This document shows positions 49,186 to 58,680 of a stretch of 64,000 nt of DNA, piece after piece (within the stretch, counting starts at the first letter, position 1; every line of letters starts with the position of its first letter). Both the position numbers and the translations under genes were made by a program. The notes under the pieces are model-generated. The model was given only the letters and a program-made list of their open reading frames with translations. It was not told where the DNA came from and did not search any database. The stretch is from Seleniivibrio sp. Its GTDB lineage: Bacteria > Chrysiogenota > Deferribacteres > Deferribacterales > Geovibrionaceae. Where the stretch lies: NCBI RefSeq assembly GCF_021209385.1, contig NZ_JAJOIL010000013.1:1-64000 (forward strand), in the 5' to 3' direction.

Positions 49186-50370
49186 ATGAAATTTGATAAA
49201 AAAAGCGAAATACTTATTACATGTCCTAAAGAGATACCTCAATATCTGGAAAAGGAACTTAAAGAATTGGGTTTCCCAGTGCTTTACACCAGAAAGGCGG
49301 CTGTTGCCACCGAGGGAACTCTTAACGACTGTATCTTTCTGAACATGCATATACGCACAGGACACCGTGTGCTCTGGTGTCTGGACAAATACAGAATCCA
49401 AAACCCCGACGTGCTTTATAAGAACGGGCGCAAACTGCCATGGGAGGAGATCATCCCCCAGAAGGGTTACTTCAGTGTTTCCGCTTCCGTTCTGAACGAT
49501 ACGATAAAGGATACCAGATTCGCTTCTTATAAGCTTAAAGACGCAATCGTTGACCGTATGCGCGAAAAAACCGGAAACAGACCGGATTCGGGACCACAGG
49601 AAGACAAAACCGTTATTTTCCTTTACTGGAAAGAGAATGACTGCGCGGTTTATCTGGATACGTCAGGGGAACCCCTTTCAAGACGCGGATACAGAATAAA
49701 CCCGAACAAGGCTCCCATGCAGGAGACTCTTGCGGCGGCTGTTCTTATGGCCGCGAAATACGACGGCTCCACTCCTTTCGTTAACCCCATGTGCGGTAGC
49801 GGTACAATCAGCATCGAAGCGGCTATGATAGCCACTAATACGCCTGCCGGAGCATTCAGAAAGAATTTCGGCTTTATGCACATTGTCGGATATGACCCGA
49901 ACGAATACGAAAAAGTGCGCAGAAAAGCGATGGACGCGGTTCGCATGAAACCCGATATCAAGATTCAGGCATCGGATATCAGCCGCGATGCTATAATCGC
50001 CGCACAGACAAACATAAAGAACGCAGGTTTTGAGAACCTGATACACGTTCAGCGCTGTGATTTCAGAGACAGCCACCTTCCGAAAGCGGGCAACTTCATT
50101 CTCGTGGTGAACCCCGAATACGGTATGCGTCTCGGTGATCAGCAGGCACTTGAACCCATATACGAAGCTCTTGGCGACTTCTTTAAACAGAAATGCAAGG
50201 GAAGCAGATGTTTTATATTCACCGGAAACCCTGACCTTGCCAAAAAGGTCGGTCTGAAAGCATCCCGCAGACACGTTTTCCACAACTCAAACATCGAGTG
50301 CCGCCTTCTTGAATACGAGATGTATGAAGGAACTAAGAGAGTAAAGGCTGACGAAGAAACATCAGGATAA
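49186..50370 (+). CDS. THUMP-domain class I SAM-dependent RNA methyltransferase (RlmL-N-terminal/RlmL family)
   Basis: YTRKAAVATEGTLND...; RGYRINPNKAPMQETLAAAVLMAAKYDGSTPFVNPMCGSGTISIEAAMIA; catalytic NPEYGMRLG. Confidence 0.88.
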   Translation: MKFDKKSEILITCPKEIPQYLEKELKELGFPVLYTRKAAVATEGTLNDCIFLNMHIRTGHRVLWCLDKYRIQNPDVLYKNGRKLPWEEIIPQKGYFSVSASVLNDTIKDTRFASYKLKDAIVDRMREKTGNRPDSGPQEDKTVIFLYWKENDCAVYLDTSGEPLSRRGYRINPNKAPMQETLAAAVLMAAKYDGSTPFVNPMCGSGTISIEAAMIATNTPAGAFRKNFGFMHIVGYDPNEYEKVRRKAMDAVRMKPDIKIQASDISRDAIIAAQTNIKNAGFENLIHVQRCDFRDSHLPKAGNFILVVNPEYGMRLGDQQALEPIYEALGDFFKQKCKGSRCFIFTGNPDLAKKVGLKASRRHVFHNSNIECRLLEYEMYEGTKRVKADEETSG

Positions 50371-50375
50371 AAAAA

Positions 50376-50497
50376 CAGTCTTTGAGAGTAACAAAGTGAC
50401 GATGCAATCTGTAAGGTTCAGGTCGCGTCACCCTTTCATGGTTCGCGAAGACGTATAGCCTGTCTTTGCGAGGAACGAAGTGACGAAGCAATCTGCC
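50376..50497. repeat. REP-like repeat (tandem pair of GTCTTTGCGAGGAACGAAGTGACGAAGCAATCT-type units)
   Basis: CAGTCTTTGAGAGTAACAAAGTGACGATGCAATCTG...GTCTTTGCGAGGAACGAAGTGACGAAGCAATCTG. Confidence 0.8.
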
Positions 50498-50624
50498 TAA
50501 ATATTATAGTTTAAATCCCTCCAAACCTCCCTTTTGTAAAGGGAGGCTTAAAACAATGCCTGTCATATTGGCAATCTCATTAATAAACTGCTATAATAGA
50601 TAAAATATCATATAGGCGGTTTTT

Positions 50625-50843
50625 ATGCTCTGGACAGGTTCGATACTTTTTATCATCTCTATTCTTCTCGGATTTAAATTCAAATTTTTCCAGCTCGTCG
50701 CGCTTGTGATAGTGCTGATATATGTCATTCTTGTTCCGTATTATTTCCTTGTAATGAAAACATGCCGCAACTGCGGACAGAAGAACCCGCCCATGCGCAG
50801 GAAATGCTCCTGCTGCGGCGAAGAGAACTGGAAACAGCGCTGA
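50625..50843 (+). CDS. small membrane protein with C-terminal zinc ribbon
   Basis: Two hydrophobic segments, then CRNCGQKNPPMRRKCSCCGEENW. Confidence 0.65.
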   Translation: MLWTGSILFIISILLGFKFKFFQLVALVIVLIYVILVPYYFLVMKTCRNCGQKNPPMRRKCSCCGEENWKQR

Positions 50844-50884
50844 AAATCGGTTGACCTCTTTTTTGCGTGGGACTACAATCCCTG

Positions 50885-53698
50885 ATGCATAATGTTGAAA
50901 ATATCGTCAACTATATCAAACAATCCCGTTTCGGCGAATATGTCTGTTTTAACAAGGTTTTTGAGGCGAAAGAGGCTGAGACCGTTCCTCTTGATGTCAT
51001 AAAATCCGACATAATCCGTGACGCGCTTGCAGACACGGGCATTGAATCATTATACACACATCAGGCGGAGAGCTATGAGGCTGTGCGCCGCGGTGAAAAC
51101 GTACTTATCACCACGCCTACGGCATCTGGCAAGTCGCTCTGTTATAACCTTCCGGTAATAGAAGATATTTACCATAACAGAAACATTACCGCTCTTTATC
51201 TTTTCCCTCTGAAAGCACTTGGCAGAGACCAGATGCGGAGTATAGACAACTTTTTAGGTCATATCCCTTTGGGTGCTGGCATCAAAACGGCTGTTGTTGA
51301 CGGTGACACCGACAAGAAACTGCGCCGCAAGATTCAGAAGGACAGACCGAACATAATATTCAGCAACCCTGACATCATCCACTATTCCGTACTGCCTAAA
51401 AGGGACGAATGGAGCGATTTTCTTTCGGGTCTTAAATACATAATAGTGGACGAACTGCACACCTACCGCGGCGTGTTCGGCAACCACGTTTATAACCTGT
51501 TTGCGCGGTTCATGCGTCTCTTTCCGAATGTGCAGATAATTTCCTGTTCCGCAACCATAGGCAACCCGCTGGAACTGGCGGAGACGATGTTCGGTCGGAA
51601 ATTCACACATATTGACAAAAACGGTGCGCCGCAGGGCAGACGTTATTTCATGATGATAAGCCCGGATATACCCCTTGTGACAATGAGCAGTTTTCTGCTC
51701 AAAACCAATATTGAATCGGGACTTAAGACCATCTGTTTCACCAAATCCAGAAAGCAGACCGAGCGGATATTTGCTAACCTGCTGAACGCAGATGCGGGAT
51801 ATGCAAAGACGGTTTCTTCATACAGAGCGGGCTTTTTACCTGAGGAACGCAGGGAGATTGAGAAAGACCTCTCCGAAGGACGGCTGAAAGCGGTTGTGTC
51901 GACTTCTGCGTTTGAACTGGGCATCGACATAGGCGGGGTGGACTGTACGCTTCTGGCGGGTTATCCTGGGTCGCTCATGAGCCTTTGGCAGAGGGCAGGC
52001 AGGAGCGGACGGCGCGGAACTGACAGTCTGATAATCATGATAGCTGGCAACGATGCTCTTGATCAATACTATGTCAAGCACCCTGAAAAGCTCTATGAAT
52101 CGGCTTTTGAGAATGTGGTTCTCGATACTGAAAACGAAAACGTGAACAAGGCGCACATCAAATGTGCGGCGTATGAAAAACCGATATCCGTTCATGAGGA
52201 ATATTACACGAAGAACCGCGTGCTAATAGACAAAATGGCGCTTGAGAGCAGTCTGTTCGTCAACGGCGAAGGGACGGAGTTCTTTACGCTTGCAAAATAC
52301 CCCTATATGGAGGTCGACCTCCGCATGGCAGGCGACAGCTATACCATCCACTGCAACAACACGCTGATAGCTACAGCATCCGGCAGACGCGCCTATATGG
52401 AGAACTTTGAAGGCGCCATATACATGCACCGCGGCAACAATTTTATAATAAAGACTGTGGACAAGGCGAAGCGCGAGATACACGCGGAACCGTTCAGAGG
52501 AAACTATTACACCATGCCCAACAGCGTCAAGCAGACGATGGTGGAGAAGACCATAAGAGAGACCGTACGAAAGGGAATCAGTGCCTGTTTCTGCGGACTT
52601 AAAGTTACTGAACAGCTGGTGGGCTTTTCAAAGATATCCACCCGCACAGGGGAAAAGATAGTCGATACGGAGCTTGAAGAGGTTCCGATTCAGTTCGCGA
52701 CCAAAGGGCTTTATGTGCTGGTTCCCGATGCTGTGAAACGTTCGGTTGAAGATGCAGGGTTTAATTTTATGGGCAGTATCCATGCCTTTGAACATGCCAT
52801 GATATCGGTGATACCGACATTTTGCCTTGCGGCGCGTGACGATGTTGGCGGGATATCCTATCCGTTTCATCCACAGCTGCAAAGCTCTGCCGTATTCATG
52901 TACGACGGCTATCCGGGCGGGATAGGTATAAACGAGCGGGTATTCGGCATCATTGATAAGCTGATGGAACGGACGCTTGAGCTGGTGCGCGATTGCGAAT
53001 GTGAAAGCGGGTGTCCGGCGTGCATCTATTCGCCGAAATGCGGCAGCGGAAACTATCCGCTGGATAAGCAGGGTGCGGTGCATATCATGGAGATGCTTCT
53101 TAAGGGCGGATTTGAAACGAAAAATACGGAGATTGCCGAAATGCCGAGAACAGATACTTTGGTATATGACATAGAGACAAAACATTCAGCCGATGACGTT
53201 GGCGGGTGGAAGAATGCCGACAGGATGGGCATATCCGTTGCCGTGGTCTATTCGTTTGAAAAGGATGAGTACGAAACATACACCGAAGGGCAGGAAGAGG
53301 CGTTTATCCAGCGGCTTGAAGGCGCTAAGATAATTGTCGGTTTTAACAATATCGGTTTCGATAACAAGGTCATAACAGGTTACAGAAAGCCCGACTTCAC
53401 TAAAACAATAGTGTTCGATATGCTGGCAGACGTTCTTAATTCCACCGGACGCAGATTCTCTCTTGATAACCTTGCTGGTGCATCCATCGGCGCGCAGAAA
53501 AGCGCGGACGGATTGCAGGCGCTTGAGTGGTACAAAGAGGGCAGGATAGACCTGATAGCCGAATACTGCAAAAAGGACGTTGAGGTAACAAAAAACCTCC
53601 TGCTCCACGGAATGGAGGGAGGTTTTATTAATGCTGTTCTCAAAGAGGGAGCGGTTATCCGCATCCCCGTAAGCTGGGAGACGTTAAGACGTCTTTAA
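50885..53698 (+). CDS. MrfA-like DEAD/DEAH helicase with DUF1998-type C-terminal Cys cluster, fused to DEDD-type 3'-5' exonuclease domain
   Basis: TPTASGKSLCYNLP, VDELHTYRG, GRSGRRG; CECESGCPACIYSPKCGSGN; then DIETKHS, GFNNIGFDNKVI, EYCKKDVEVT. Confidence 0.88.
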   Translation: MHNVENIVNYIKQSRFGEYVCFNKVFEAKEAETVPLDVIKSDIIRDALADTGIESLYTHQAESYEAVRRGENVLITTPTASGKSLCYNLPVIEDIYHNRNITALYLFPLKALGRDQMRSIDNFLGHIPLGAGIKTAVVDGDTDKKLRRKIQKDRPNIIFSNPDIIHYSVLPKRDEWSDFLSGLKYIIVDELHTYRGVFGNHVYNLFARFMRLFPNVQIISCSATIGNPLELAETMFGRKFTHIDKNGAPQGRRYFMMISPDIPLVTMSSFLLKTNIESGLKTICFTKSRKQTERIFANLLNADAGYAKTVSSYRAGFLPEERREIEKDLSEGRLKAVVSTSAFELGIDIGGVDCTLLAGYPGSLMSLWQRAGRSGRRGTDSLIIMIAGNDALDQYYVKHPEKLYESAFENVVLDTENENVNKAHIKCAAYEKPISVHEEYYTKNRVLIDKMALESSLFVNGEGTEFFTLAKYPYMEVDLRMAGDSYTIHCNNTLIATASGRRAYMENFEGAIYMHRGNNFIIKTVDKAKREIHAEPFRGNYYTMPNSVKQTMVEKTIRETVRKGISACFCGLKVTEQLVGFSKISTRTGEKIVDTELEEVPIQFATKGLYVLVPDAVKRSVEDAGFNFMGSIHAFEHAMISVIPTFCLAARDDVGGISYPFHPQLQSSAVFMYDGYPGGIGINERVFGIIDKLMERTLELVRDCECESGCPACIYSPKCGSGNYPLDKQGAVHIMEMLLKGGFETKNTEIAEMPRTDTLVYDIETKHSADDVGGWKNADRMGISVAVVYSFEKDEYETYTEGQEEAFIQRLEGAKIIVGFNNIGFDNKVITGYRKPDFTKTIVFDMLADVLNSTGRRFSLDNLAGASIGAQKSADGLQALEWYKEGRIDLIAEYCKKDVEVTKNLLLHGMEGGFINAVLKEGAVIRIPVSWETLRRL
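53586..53627 (-). terminator. Rho-independent terminator for the minus-strand gene ending at 53684, embedded in the convergent CDS
   Basis: Minus strand AAACCTCC-CTCC...GGAG-GGAGGTTTTTTGTT perfect stem (with 2-nt bulge) plus T tract. Confidence 0.6.
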
Positions 53699-55351
53699 TC
53701 CCTTTTCTTTGCTGAAAACCATCACCTGAGCGATGTTATAAACGTGGTCGGCTGCCTTTTCAAGGTTGTTCACTATGTCAACGAAGATCAGACCTGAGTT
53801 GATGTTGCATTTACCTTCGTTCAGCCTGTGCATGTGATTGTTTTTGAATTTTTTGCGCAGACTGTCCACCAGCTCCTCATCGTTGAGGTCTATCTCCTTT
53901 ATGTCCTCGTCCGTTCCGTAGTGGGCAATGGTTGCCACCGCGAACCTTTCAACCACGTCGAACATATATTTTATCTCACGGTCGGCTTCGTCTGAAAATT
54001 CCATCTCTTTGCGGATAAGTTTGTCCGTGAAACGGGCTATGTTGTCCGCGTTGTCGCCAAGCTTTTCGAGGTTTTGTATAACGTGTGTGAGTTCGTCGAT
54101 TGTTTTTGCTGTTGATGCGCTGATGTTTTGTCTGGAGAGTTGTGAGAGGAATTCGTTGAATTCTTTTTCGTACTGATCGAGCTTAAACTCCATTATCTTT
54201 ATGTCCGTCAGTTTAGAACTCTTTGCGTTGTAAGATTCTCTGGCGAGGCTGAGCATCTCAAGGGAAATCTTGGACATGTTGACGACCTCTTTCTTTGCCT
54301 GCGCAACTGCGATTGAGGGCGTTTTAAGCATGTTTGCATCCAGACGGAGCATCTTCGTCAGTGTGTTGTCCTCCGGTTTTATGATGCGCTCACAAAGTTT
54401 CGCTATGAGCGGCAGGAAGGGGAGGAACACTATAGTATTTATGATGTTGAACGTTGTATGTATGTTTGCTATGTGTCTGGCTATATTTGGTTTCGAGCCG
54501 TCTGCAGCTATAAAATCAACAGCTCCAGGTGTTACCGCATCTACAAAGTGTACCAGAAACGGGAGCAGGATAAGCATGTAGCACACGCCTATGAAGTTGA
54601 ACAGGAAATGACCAAGAGCCGCCTGTTTTGCCGTACGGTTTGCGCCGATGGCAGCAATGTTGGCAGTTATTGTTGTTCCGATGTTTTCACCCATAACAAG
54701 TGCCGCCGCTGCCGTGAAATCCAGTATACCCGTAGAGGCGAGGGCAATAGTGATACCGACTGTTGCGGAACTGCTCTGCACTATCATCGTGAGAACCGCA
54801 CCCGCTATGCAGGCTATTATAGGATTTTTGCCGAAGAAGACGAACATATCGACGAATCCCTGCATTTCGCGCAGAGGAACGAATGATTTGGTCATGGTCT
54901 CCATTCCGAAAAAGAGAAGACCGAAGCCCAGCATTATCTCGCCGTAATATTTAAGTTTTGAGTTTGAGCTGAACATAGCCAGCACAACACCGATGCCTAT
55001 GCAGGGCATGGCAAGCGCTGTAACCTTAAAGGCTATCATCTGTGCCGTTATGGTTGTTCCTATGTTCGCGCCGAATACAACGCTGAGCGCCTGCATAAGG
55101 TTCATCAGTCCCGCGTTAACGAAACCGACCACCATAACTGTTGTTGCTGATGAACTTTGAATTACTACCGTTACGGCAGTTCCCACAAGGGTGCCAATGA
55201 ATCTGTTAGAAGTGAATTTCTCGATGATACTTTTAAGACCTTCGCCCGCGCTCTTCTGAAGTCCTTCCGACATGAGCTTCATACCGAACAGGAACATACC
55301 CAGTCCGCCCATCGTGCCGAACAGGATTTCCACCCATAGGGAGTCGAACAT
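53684..55351 (-). CDS. Na/Pi cotransporter family protein with C-terminal PhoU-like domain
   Basis: GLGMFLFGMKLMSEGLQKSAGEGLKSIIEKFTSNRFIGTLVGTAVTVVIQSSSATTVMVVGFVNAG; QSSSA repeat. Confidence 0.93.
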   Translation of the reverse strand: MFDSLWVEILFGTMGGLGMFLFGMKLMSEGLQKSAGEGLKSIIEKFTSNRFIGTLVGTAVTVVIQSSSATTVMVVGFVNAGLMNLMQALSVVFGANIGTTITAQMIAFKVTALAMPCIGIGVVLAMFSSNSKLKYYGEIMLGFGLLFFGMETMTKSFVPLREMQGFVDMFVFFGKNPIIACIAGAVLTMIVQSSSATVGITIALASTGILDFTAAAALVMGENIGTTITANIAAIGANRTAKQAALGHFLFNFIGVCYMLILLPFLVHFVDAVTPGAVDFIAADGSKPNIARHIANIHTTFNIINTIVFLPFLPLIAKLCERIIKPEDNTLTKMLRLDANMLKTPSIAVAQAKKEVVNMSKISLEMLSLARESYNAKSSKLTDIKIMEFKLDQYEKEFNEFLSQLSRQNISASTAKTIDELTHVIQNLEKLGDNADNIARFTDKLIRKEMEFSDEADREIKYMFDVVERFAVATIAHYGTDEDIKEIDLNDEELVDSLRKKFKNNHMHRLNEGKCNINSGLIFVDIVNNLEKAADHVYNIAQVMVFSKEKGLKTS

Positions 55352-55450
55352 ATGCCACCGCCACTGTTTTATAATCAGCGACAGGATACAGAACTGTTAA
55401 AAAAATGCAAGACAAAAGTCAGGAAACTGTAATGTTAAATTTTTGTCAAA

Positions 55451-57169
55451 TCAGGCATTATCCTGATTTTTCTCCTTTTCTTCAAGGACTACCGTGAACG
55501 TGTTGCCGTTTTTCTTATTGGTTTTCACGAACACTTTTCCGTCATAAAGGGTGACAATATGCTTAACTATGGAAAGCCCCAGACCGGTGCCTGTGGAGTT
55601 CTGGTTTTTGGATTTGTCCATGGTGTAAAAGCGCTCGAATATTCTCTGCTGTTCCTCAATAGGGATGGCAGGACCTTCATCCTCAACTTTGAGGGTTATT
55701 TTGTTGTCAGACTGTTCAAGACTGACTGAGATATTATCTCCTGTTGAATATTTGACAGCGTTGTCAACAAGATTGGTTACTATACTCATCAGGTGCTCAC
55801 GCAGAACATAAACTTCCGTTGCATTGGATTCAAAGGTGATATTCTGGGGTCTGTCGCTGTAATAAGCTTCTATCTCTTCTTTAAGCTCGGCTAAGTTTGT
55901 AGGCTCCTCAAGATTTATCTCTTCACGGAGCATTTCAAGCCTGTGGAGTTTGAGTATGTCGTTTATAAGCAGATTCAGTCTATTAGAACTGCTGAAGATT
56001 ATGTTGATAAATTTGTCATGGAACTTCTTGTCCATGTCGGGATCATTCATTATGGTCTCTGAGTAGCCCATTATCATCGCCAGAGGAGTTTTAAGCTCGT
56101 GGGTGATGTTGCCTATAAGCTCGGTTTTGAACTGCTCATATTCGGCTCTTTCGGTTATATCAAAGAAGGCGACGAGTTTTTCATTGTCATAAACTCGGAT
56201 GTAAACCTCGTAGATGCGTCCTCGGAGGCTTTTCTGTGTTCTTTTGGAGTCAGTGGTTGTGAGCACGTCCGTAAGGAAGGAGAGCGCTTCCATATCGTTC
56301 GTCTGTTTGATGACGTTCTGCCCCTCTTTAAGGTTGAAGCCGAGATATTGAGATGCGCGCTGGTTAAAGTGCTGAACGGCGTCTTTATTGTCCAGAAGGA
56401 TGATGCCCTCTTCAAGTATGCCGAAGATGTGATTAAGCTTCTGTTTCTCATGTTCCAGCTGTTTTGTCTTCTGGTGCATGGAATTGTATATCCTGTAGAT
56501 AACGCTTACCAGTTTTGTAAGGGTTTTGTCGCTGAAAGAGGGGAAGTACACTTTCGTTTCGCCCGCCTCTATTCTGTCGGCAACCAGTGAAAGCTGGTGT
56601 ATCGGGTTGCTTATGCGTCTTGCCAGATAGAGCGATATTAGCCCCACTGTGATGAACAGGAAAATGTATATTGTTACGTTCTGCTTGATAAGTCTTTCCT
56701 GAATAGCTGTAATGTCAGCCATGGGGTATGATATGCGCAAAACGATTCCGTCATTGTATTTAACGGCGTAGTAGTTCATTGCCTCTTCGGTGGTGGAACT
56801 TCTTCTTATGGAACTGCCGCTGCCTCTCTCGAATGCTTCGATGACTTCGGGTCTTTTGGCATGGTTTTCCATTTTCTTAACGTGAGCGAGGTCGTAGTAG
56901 GAATCGTCAACGACTGTACCGTCTTTTCTGATCACGGTGACGCGTATATTTGTATTCTTTGAAAGCTCGGCAAGTTTTTCATGTACCTGCGGGTCAAACT
57001 CTTCCGAGAAGTGATAACCTTTCAGTATCTCCGCTTTATTTTCCATTTCTGAGTGGAATTTTGCTGATTCCGCCTGAAGCGTAACTTTGTTGCTAACTTT
57101 CCAGCCGATGCCGAGAATTATGGCAACGGGGATGTAAATTATCAGAAATACTTTAAGGTATGATCTCAT
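55451..57169 (-). CDS. phoR: PhoR-like sensor histidine kinase
   Basis: HAMP, PAS-like, IGNITHELKTPLAMIMGYSETI, NLVDNAVKYS, GTGLGLSIVKHIV. Confidence 0.9.
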   Translation of the reverse strand: MRSYLKVFLIIYIPVAIILGIGWKVSNKVTLQAESAKFHSEMENKAEILKGYHFSEEFDPQVHEKLAELSKNTNIRVTVIRKDGTVVDDSYYDLAHVKKMENHAKRPEVIEAFERGSGSSIRRSSTTEEAMNYYAVKYNDGIVLRISYPMADITAIQERLIKQNVTIYIFLFITVGLISLYLARRISNPIHQLSLVADRIEAGETKVYFPSFSDKTLTKLVSVIYRIYNSMHQKTKQLEHEKQKLNHIFGILEEGIILLDNKDAVQHFNQRASQYLGFNLKEGQNVIKQTNDMEALSFLTDVLTTTDSKRTQKSLRGRIYEVYIRVYDNEKLVAFFDITERAEYEQFKTELIGNITHELKTPLAMIMGYSETIMNDPDMDKKFHDKFINIIFSSSNRLNLLINDILKLHRLEMLREEINLEEPTNLAELKEEIEAYYSDRPQNITFESNATEVYVLREHLMSIVTNLVDNAVKYSTGDNISVSLEQSDNKITLKVEDEGPAIPIEEQQRIFERFYTMDKSKNQNSTGTGLGLSIVKHIVTLYDGKVFVKTNKKNGNTFTVVLEEKEKNQDNA

Positions 57170-57837
57170 ATGTCTGCTCTGTATCCTATTTTCGGTACTG
57201 ATTTAATAAAGGAGCCTCTGTCGCCCAGTTTTTTGCGGAGAGATGAAACGTGGGTGTCAACCGTTCTGGTGTACACATCCGATTCATATCCCCAGACTGC
57301 ATTGAGTATCTGGTTTCTGGTAAAGACTCTTTTCGGATGCTTCAGAAGCATCAGGAGGAGTTCGTATTCTTTATTGGTAAGACTGACGTCTTCTCCGTCC
57401 ACAGTAACCGTATAGTTGCCGGTGTCAATGTTTATTCCGTTGATGGATATCACTTTTGACTTTATGGCAGGGTTTCTGCGCAGTATAGCGTTTATCTTTG
57501 CGATGAGTATCTTGATGCTGAACGGCTTTGTAAGATAATCGTCCGCACCCATCTCAAGCCCGTTTATTATATCCTGCTCGGTGTTCTTTGCAGAGATGAT
57601 TATTATCGGAACGCCTGAGAATTTTTTGTTGTTGCGGACTATCTGCAGAAACTGCATCCCTTTAAGCCCGGGGAGCATCAGGTCAAGGAGAATGATATCC
57701 ACATCGTTATTCTCAAGGTGGATAAGACCTTCGTTCGCATTGTCAAAGCAGATGGTTTCGCAGTTTTCCTTTGAAAGATTGTAGGAGATAAGATCCCTTA
57801 TCTCTTCGTGGTCTTCAATGACAAGGACCTTTATCAT
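57166..57837 (-). CDS. phoB: PhoB-like response regulator (OmpR family)
   Basis: Receiver with IILLDLMLPGLKGM, K in SAKN; C-terminal winged helix LTNKEYELLLMLLKHPKRVFTRNQIL. Confidence 0.92.
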   Translation of the reverse strand: MIKVLVIEDHEEIRDLISYNLSKENCETICFDNANEGLIHLENNDVDIILLDLMLPGLKGMQFLQIVRNNKKFSGVPIIIISAKNTEQDIINGLEMGADDYLTKPFSIKILIAKINAILRRNPAIKSKVISINGINIDTGNYTVTVDGEDVSLTNKEYELLLMLLKHPKRVFTRNQILNAVWGYESDVYTRTVDTHVSSLRKKLGDRGSFIKSVPKIGYRADI

Positions 57838-58514
57838 GCTTCCTCCTCTTCGATATCAATTACCGTGTGGCGGATTATTTTGCCTTCAACCATATAGTAT
57901 ACCATTTCAGCTATGTTCGTTGCGTGGTCGGCAATCCTTTCCAGTCTGCGCGAGATGTTAAGCAGTGAAAGCACGGTGTGCAGTTTGCTTACATCCTCCA
58001 TAGTATATGTAAGAAGCTCTCTCATTACCTGATCATGAAGCTGGTCGATCATATCGTCACGTTTAATGACTTCAAAAGCCATTTTCGTATCGGAGTTAAA
58101 GAAGGCTTCCAGCGCGTCGTGTATCATGCCGGTTGCGATGTCTGCCATCTTGGGTATGTCTATGTAGGGTTTAAGCTGCGGTTGTTCGGCAAGCCTTATG
58201 GACTCGCGGCAGATACTGACCGCATGGTCGCCGACACGCTCTATGTCTGTGATTATACGGGTTGCCGTGATGATATATCTGAGGTCGACTGCCTTCGGCT
58301 CAAAAAGCGCCAGCATCTTTACACAGTGTTCGTCGATATCAACGTCCAGCCTGTCCAGTCTTTCGTCTGTTTCAATGACTGAAAGCGCAAGTTCCTGGTC
58401 ACGGTTAACCAGCGATTTTATGGATTCCGCAACCATTTTTGTGGCTGTGGTCGCCATTTCCGCCAGCATACCTTTGAGCTGGATGTATTCTTTTTCGTGT
58501 CTGAATGCTGTCAT
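57834..58514 (-). CDS. phoU: phosphate signaling complex protein PhoU
   Basis: LDRLDVDIDEHCVKMLALFEPKAVDLRYIITATRIITDIERVGDHAVSI; LERIADHATNIAEMVYYMVEG. Confidence 0.96.
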   Translation of the reverse strand: MTAFRHEKEYIQLKGMLAEMATTATKMVAESIKSLVNRDQELALSVIETDERLDRLDVDIDEHCVKMLALFEPKAVDLRYIITATRIITDIERVGDHAVSICRESIRLAEQPQLKPYIDIPKMADIATGMIHDALEAFFNSDTKMAFEVIKRDDMIDQLHDQVMRELLTYTMEDVSKLHTVLSLLNISRRLERIADHATNIAEMVYYMVEGKIIRHTVIDIEEEEA

Positions 58515-58680
58515 ATCTTTTCACCTCATTAGTGCCGAAGGTGTTTTTTGTTTCTGCAAGTATAACACCAATATCTGTAAAATTAACATGTTCGGCTTCT
58601 GCACAACAATAATTAAGTTGTGTAAGATGTCTGTGAAACTAATGTCAAAGAAATGTAAAATTATTGATTATGTGTCAGAT

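Noticed and set aside
49186-50370. Catalytic NPPY to NPEY change in the THUMP methyltransferase as loss of function
   Set aside because: NPEYG variants appear in intact family members as far as I can recall, so it is not evidence of inactivity.
52628-53185. 185-aa minus-strand ORF antisense to helicase gene
   Set aside because: Shadow ORF, no motifs.
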